Shown piece after piece: positions 35,885-38,494 of a stretch of DNA of 38,494 bases. The notes under the pieces were generated by a model, which worked only from the letters and a program-made list of their open reading frames with translations, made no database searches and was not told the origin of the DNA. The DNA is taken from positions 1-38,494 of the forward strand of contig WFQV01000247.1 of NCBI GenBank assembly GCA_015486905.1, written 5' to 3'. Origin of the DNA: Melioribacteraceae bacterium (lineage in GTDB: Bacteria > Bacteroidota > Ignavibacteria > Ignavibacteriales > Melioribacteraceae). Position 1 is the stretch's first letter; every line of letters begins with the position of its first letter. A program made the translations under genes and the position numbers.

Positions 35885-36052
35885 GGGGCTGTCTAAAAAG
35901 TAAGCATGTCATTTCGAACCCAGATTTATCGGGGTGAGAAATCTTTGAAAACATTGTGAACCATGCCTGCCCTGACGGCAGGCAGGTTCAAAAGATTTCT
36001 CCCCCGTCAAGACGGGGTCGAAATGACAATTTCAGACTTCTGAGACAACCCC
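35885..36052. repeat. 168-bp long inverted repeat (MITE-like)
   Basis: The ends GGGGCTGTCT and AGACAACCCC pair with one mismatch. Moving inward, GTCATTTCGAACCC pairs with GGGTCGAAATGAC, GAGAAATCTTT with AAAGATTTCTC, and the apex has TGCCTGCC/GGCAGGCA. The GTCATTTCGA...GAGAAATCT wording is a dispersed repeat I associate with Bacteroidota/Ignavibacteriota genomes. No ORF inside is credible. The next gene follows about 95 bp downstream. Confidence 0.75.
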
Positions 36053-36147
36053 GTGGTGAGGGAAAAACATTAAAAGTTTTGGCGAGATTCTTGCTTCTGC
36101 TTGTTTGGGGAATAAAAAAATCGTGACAAAACTTTGGAGGAATATAA

Positions 36148-37134
36148 ATGAAATATGATAATTTGAAAGTTGTCGTTATCGGTACCGGCAGGTGGGGACT
36201 AAACCACGTGCGTACCGCAAGAGAAATTCTCGGTGAAAAATTCAATCTCGTTTGTGACGCATTAGAAACAAATAAGGAAAAAATCCGTGAAATTTCTCCG
36301 GACATCGCAATTGAAAAAGACACTGCCAAAATAGCGGCGGACAAATCAATTGATGCGGTAATAATTGCCACACCGGCGGAAACACATTTTGAAATTGCCG
36401 AGCTGATGCTAAATTCAGGGAAACACGTTTTTGTAGAAAAACCGATTACTTTAAATGTTAAAGACGCCGAAGAACTTCACAGACTTGCAACGGAGAAAAA
36501 ATTAAAACTAATGGTCGGACACATTCTGCTTTTCCATCCTGCCGTAAACAAAATGAAGGAAATAATTGAAAACGGCGAAATAGGTAAACTCGAATATCTT
36601 TACTCAAACAGGTTAAATTTAGGACGTGTACGACAGCAGGAAAACATCCTTTGGTCTTTTGCTCCGCACGATATTTCGGTTTTACAATATTTAATCGGCA
36701 AGGAACCGGTCGAAATTTACGCGCACGGCGGTAAATATCTCCAGGAAAATATTGAAGACACAACAATTACTTATTTAAAATATCCCGACAACATTGGAGC
36801 TCACATTTTTGTAAATTGGCTTCATCCTTTCAAAGAGCAAAGAATGGTAATAATCGGTTCAAAGGGAATGCTCGTATTCGAGGACAGTTTACCGGCGGAA
36901 AAATTAAAACTTTACCACAAGGATTACAAATTCGAGAACGGACTTCTTAAGGGAAAAGCGGAATACAAAGTTTTGGACTTTAATCCCCTACCCCCTTTGA
37001 AAGCCGAGCAAGAACACTTTTTTGACTCCATTTTAAACGACACAACACCCCTTGCAGACGGCAAACACGCAATTGAAGTGATGAGAATATTGGAAGAAGC
37101 AACAGAAAAATTAATCTTAAGTAGTAAGTCTTAA
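36148..37134 (+). CDS. wbpB: Gfo/Idh/MocA oxidoreductase, WbpB/WlbA-like
   Basis: 328 aa. Rossmann loop VIGTGRWGLNHVR, then GKHVFVEKPITLNVKDAEEL with the catalytic EKP lysine, and GHILLFHPAVNKMKEII typical of the sugar-acid group. By homology and context it would be the 3-dehydrogenase acting on UDP-GlcNAc-uronic acid (WbpB/WlbA), feeding an aminotransferase and then the WbpD-like acetyltransferase at 37579. The aminotransferase (WbpE) and 6-dehydrogenase (WbpA) are not in the window. GGAGG lies 7 nt before the ATG. Confidence 0.8.
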   Translation: MKYDNLKVVVIGTGRWGLNHVRTAREILGEKFNLVCDALETNKEKIREISPDIAIEKDTAKIAADKSIDAVIIATPAETHFEIAELMLNSGKHVFVEKPITLNVKDAEELHRLATEKKLKLMVGHILLFHPAVNKMKEIIENGEIGKLEYLYSNRLNLGRVRQQENILWSFAPHDISVLQYLIGKEPVEIYAHGGKYLQENIEDTTITYLKYPDNIGAHIFVNWLHPFKEQRMVIIGSKGMLVFEDSLPAEKLKLYHKDYKFENGLLKGKAEYKVLDFNPLPPLKAEQEHFFDSILNDTTPLADGKHAIEVMRILEEATEKLILSSKS

Positions 37135-37142
37135 GGAATAAA

Positions 37143-37568
37143 CAATTAAAAATTTTGAATTTTGAATGTTGAATTATGAATGAAAAAGAAAATATTATAT
37201 TGGGAAAAAGTTTTCGCTTTTCTTTGAAAATCATTGAATTGTACAAACATTTATTAGAAGAAAAGGAATATGTAATTTCTAAGCAATTATTAAGAAGCGG
37301 GACAAGTATTGGTGCAAATGTAAATGAAGCAACCGCAGCACAAACAAAGAAAGATTTTGTAACCAAAATGTCAATAGCGAGTAAAGAGGCACGGGAAACT
37401 CAATATTGGCTTATGTTACTTAAAGAAAGCCAAATTATTAAAAAAAGCTACGATGAATATTTGACGGACATCAACGAGTTGATAAAAATACTCACAGCAA
37501 TTGTTAAAACAACACAAACAAATTTAAAAAATCATTAAACATTAAGAATTCAAAATTAAAAATTAAAG
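37143..37568. repeat. AT-rich inverted-repeat-like flanks around the S23-like gene
   Basis: The left flank (37143-37175) contains AATTTTGAATTTTGAATG. The reverse complement of the right flank (37531-37568) contains AATTTTGAATTCTTAATG. They match imperfectly in opposite orientation just outside the 120-aa gene, as if the gene and flanks formed one inserted unit. Low complexity limits confidence. Confidence 0.4.
37176..37538 (+). CDS. Four-helix-bundle protein (S23/TIGR02436 type)
   Basis: 120 aa. Family pattern: FSLKIIELYKHLLEEKEYVI, SKQLLRSGTSIGANVNEATA, KMSIASKEARETQYWLMLLK, then LIKILTAIVKTT. These proteins were first seen encoded in 23S rRNA intervening sequences and also occur as scattered single genes, often within polysaccharide clusters; their function is unclear. 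No Shine-Dalgarno is visible. It separates wbpB-like and wbpD-like genes that would otherwise be adjacent, suggesting later insertion. Confidence 0.85.
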   Translation: MNEKENIILGKSFRFSLKIIELYKHLLEEKEYVISKQLLRSGTSIGANVNEATAAQTKKDFVTKMSIASKEARETQYWLMLLKESQIIKKSYDEYLTDINELIKILTAIVKTTQTNLKNH

Positions 37569-37578
37569 GTAGAAAAAT

Positions 37579-38175
37579 ATGGAAGAAAAAAAATACTACG
37601 TTGACGAACACGCAGTAGTTGATGACAATGTCGAAATCGGCGAAGGAACTAAAATTTGGCATTTCACGCATGTTCAATCGGGTGCAAAAATCGGCAAGAA
37701 ATGCGTTCTGGGACAAAATGTGAATGTGGCAAATAATGTAACAATAGGTAATTTTGTGAAAATCCAAAACAACGTAAGTGTTTACGAGGGAGTAACGCTG
37801 GAAGATTACGTCTTCTGCGGTCCTTCAATGGTTTTCACCAATATTCTCGACCCGCGTAGTAAATATCCTCAAGTTGGAGCTCAATATTACATTAAAACGC
37901 TTGTGAAAGAAGGAGCAAGCCTCGGAGCAAATTCTACTATTGTTTGCGGACACACAATCGGGAAATATGCTCTGGTGGGAGCAGGTGCGGTTGTTACAAA
38001 AGACGTACCCGATTACGCTCTCGTGGTTGGTAATCCCGCTCGTGTAATAGGCTGGGTTTCCGAAGCGGGCAAGCGCCTTGATTTTGATGAAAACGGTTAC
38101 GCTTTCTGTGAAAAATCGGGAAGGAAGTACTATTTTGACGGTCAAAAAGTAACGGATGTTACCGAAGAGAAATAA
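37579..38175 (+). CDS. wbpD: Left-handed beta-helix N-acetyltransferase, WbpD/WlbB-like
   Basis: 198 aa. Hexapeptide repeats run from about residue 10 to 150 (VEIGEGTKIWHFTHVQSGAK, IGKKCVLGQNVNVANNVTIG, VFCGPSMVFTNILDPRSKYP, LGANSTIVCGHTIGKYALVG, DYALVVGNPARVIGWVSEAG). The order and wording match acetyltransferases that make UDP-2,3-diacetamido-2,3-dideoxy-glucuronate. AAAGGTAG precedes the ATG. With the WecB/WbpI-like and WbpB-like genes upstream it forms most of that pathway. Confidence 0.88.
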   Translation: MEEKKYYVDEHAVVDDNVEIGEGTKIWHFTHVQSGAKIGKKCVLGQNVNVANNVTIGNFVKIQNNVSVYEGVTLEDYVFCGPSMVFTNILDPRSKYPQVGAQYYIKTLVKEGASLGANSTIVCGHTIGKYALVGAGAVVTKDVPDYALVVGNPARVIGWVSEAGKRLDFDENGYAFCEKSGRKYYFDGQKVTDVTEEK

Positions 38176-38192
38176 GAAAATAATTTTGCTAA

Positions 38193-38215
38193 AATTCAAA
38201 TAATGAATTATTTTT
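38193..38215 (+). terminator. Possible terminator after wbpD
   Basis: A 6-bp AT-rich stem (AATTCA/TGAATT, loop of 5) is followed by ATTTTT. It is weak because the stem has only two G-C pairs, but it lies right after the last gene. Confidence 0.35.
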
Positions 38216-38240
38216 GACCTCTTGAAAATTTGAATTTTTA

Positions 38241-38284
38241 GGGCCCGTAGCTCAGTTGGTTAGAGCATCTGACTCATAATCAGA
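38241..38284 (+). tRNA. 5' half of a tRNA(CAU) gene, Met or Ile2; 3' half missing
   Basis: Acceptor 5' strand GGGCCCG, TA, D-arm GCTC...GAGC, and a full anticodon arm TCTGA-CTCATAA-TCAGA with anticodon CAU are all correct. From 38285 the sequence no longer fits a variable loop, T-arm or the expected CGGGCCC acceptor strand. The break falls exactly at the end of the anticodon arm. It is either a fragment left by site-specific integration or a disrupted gene. CAU alone cannot separate Met from lysidine-modified Ile. Confidence 0.8.
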
Positions 38285-38494
38285 TTGATTCCTTTGATTT
38301 TTAGCATTAAACAGCATTTCTCATCTGACTTCGTACAAAAGTACGTAAAAGAAAGAACTTTTTTTTAAAATGAGAAAAGCCAACCGGTAAATGTAAGGTG
38401 TTCGCAATACCTCTAAACCCGATTGACTTTCTCATATAATAAAACCTTATTTTAGCGAACTCTAACATTTGTGCAAACTTAATAATTCTAATAA
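38285..38494. other. Sequence joined to the broken tRNA, no gene seen
   Basis: 210 nt to the window end. It has a CGTAC-AAAA-GTACG hairpin (38332-38345) and three copies of TTTCTCAT (38317-38324 direct, 38370-38377 inverted, 38428-38435 direct). No ORF is visible. It may be the end of an integrated element. Confidence 0.35.

Noticed and set aside
35988..36371. Minus-strand ORF overlapping the inverted repeat and wbpB
   Set aside because: It runs through the repeat arm and antisense to a conserved oxidoreductase; no family features.
38396..38412. T-arm-like hairpin AGGTG-TTCGCAA-TACCT downstream of the tRNA half
   Set aside because: The loop lacks the conserved A at position 58 and the following bases cannot pair with the GGGCCCG acceptor strand, so it is not a convincing 3' half or intron-split tRNA.

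Overview
The window is AT-rich bacterial DNA with two main blocks and a repeat-rich accessory end. It most resembles a flagellated member of the FCB group, with Ignavibacteriota as the best guess. Reasons: a Firmicutes-like fla/che gene order, strong Shine-Dalgarno sites on most flagellar genes, a four-helix-bundle (S23/TIGR02436) gene, a RAYT/REP palindrome, and dispersed repeats of a type common in Bacteroidota/Ignavibacteriota drafts. The taxonomic call is inference, since no rRNA or marker gene is present.

Region 1 (1-22,965, all minus strand, so transcribed right to left) is a chemotaxis and flagellum supercluster. Reading 5' to 3' on the transcript: a TonB-C-like secreted protein, a chemoreceptor, a HEAT-repeat protein, cheR, two cheY, a cheZ-like gene, cheA, cheB and an 83-aa CxC protein. 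Then come flgB, flgC, a 79-aa unknown, fliE, fliF, fliG, fliH, fliI, fliJ, a MotE-like gene, fliK, flgD, a TIGR02530-type gene and flgE, followed by a hairpin terminator, fliL and the 5' end of fliM. Most genes abut or overlap by 1-17 nt. A sigma-28-like promoter (TAAA...CCGAT) precedes the che part. Two sigma-54-like elements (TGGCA-N6-TTG) precede flgB and fliL. No cheW, cheD, fliN/Y or motAB gene lies in the window.

Region 2 (23,221-32,834, plus strand) is a divergent, tightly packed glycan operon: a UDP-GlcNAc 2-epimerase-family enzyme, an extended SDR, an RmlC-like cupin, an RmlD-like SDR, and two very large fused proteins (FkbM methyltransferase + glycosyltransferase + TPR; methyltransferase + GT2 + zinc-knuckle + GT4). 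Its position back to back with the motility operon makes flagellin or surface glycosylation a reasonable but unproven guess.

Region 3 (32.8-34.5 kb) is an insertion hot spot. A 28-bp perfect REP palindrome supplies the stop codon of the last glycosyltransferase and also lies in the reading frame of a truncated RAYT transposase. Next is an ORF-less IS200/IS605-like unit bounded by two matched hairpins, whose interior folds into many hairpins (candidate HEARO/omega-type RNA). A 42-bp tandem repeat with a compensated stem follows.

Region 4 (34.5-38.2 kb, plus strand) holds wecB/wbpI-like, wbpB/wlbA-like, S23-like and wbpD/wlbB-like genes. These fit part of a UDP-2,3-diacetamido-dideoxy-uronic acid pathway, with a 168-bp inverted repeat between the first two. 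The window ends with a tRNA(CAU) gene broken exactly after its anticodon arm, a likely integration or rearrangement junction.
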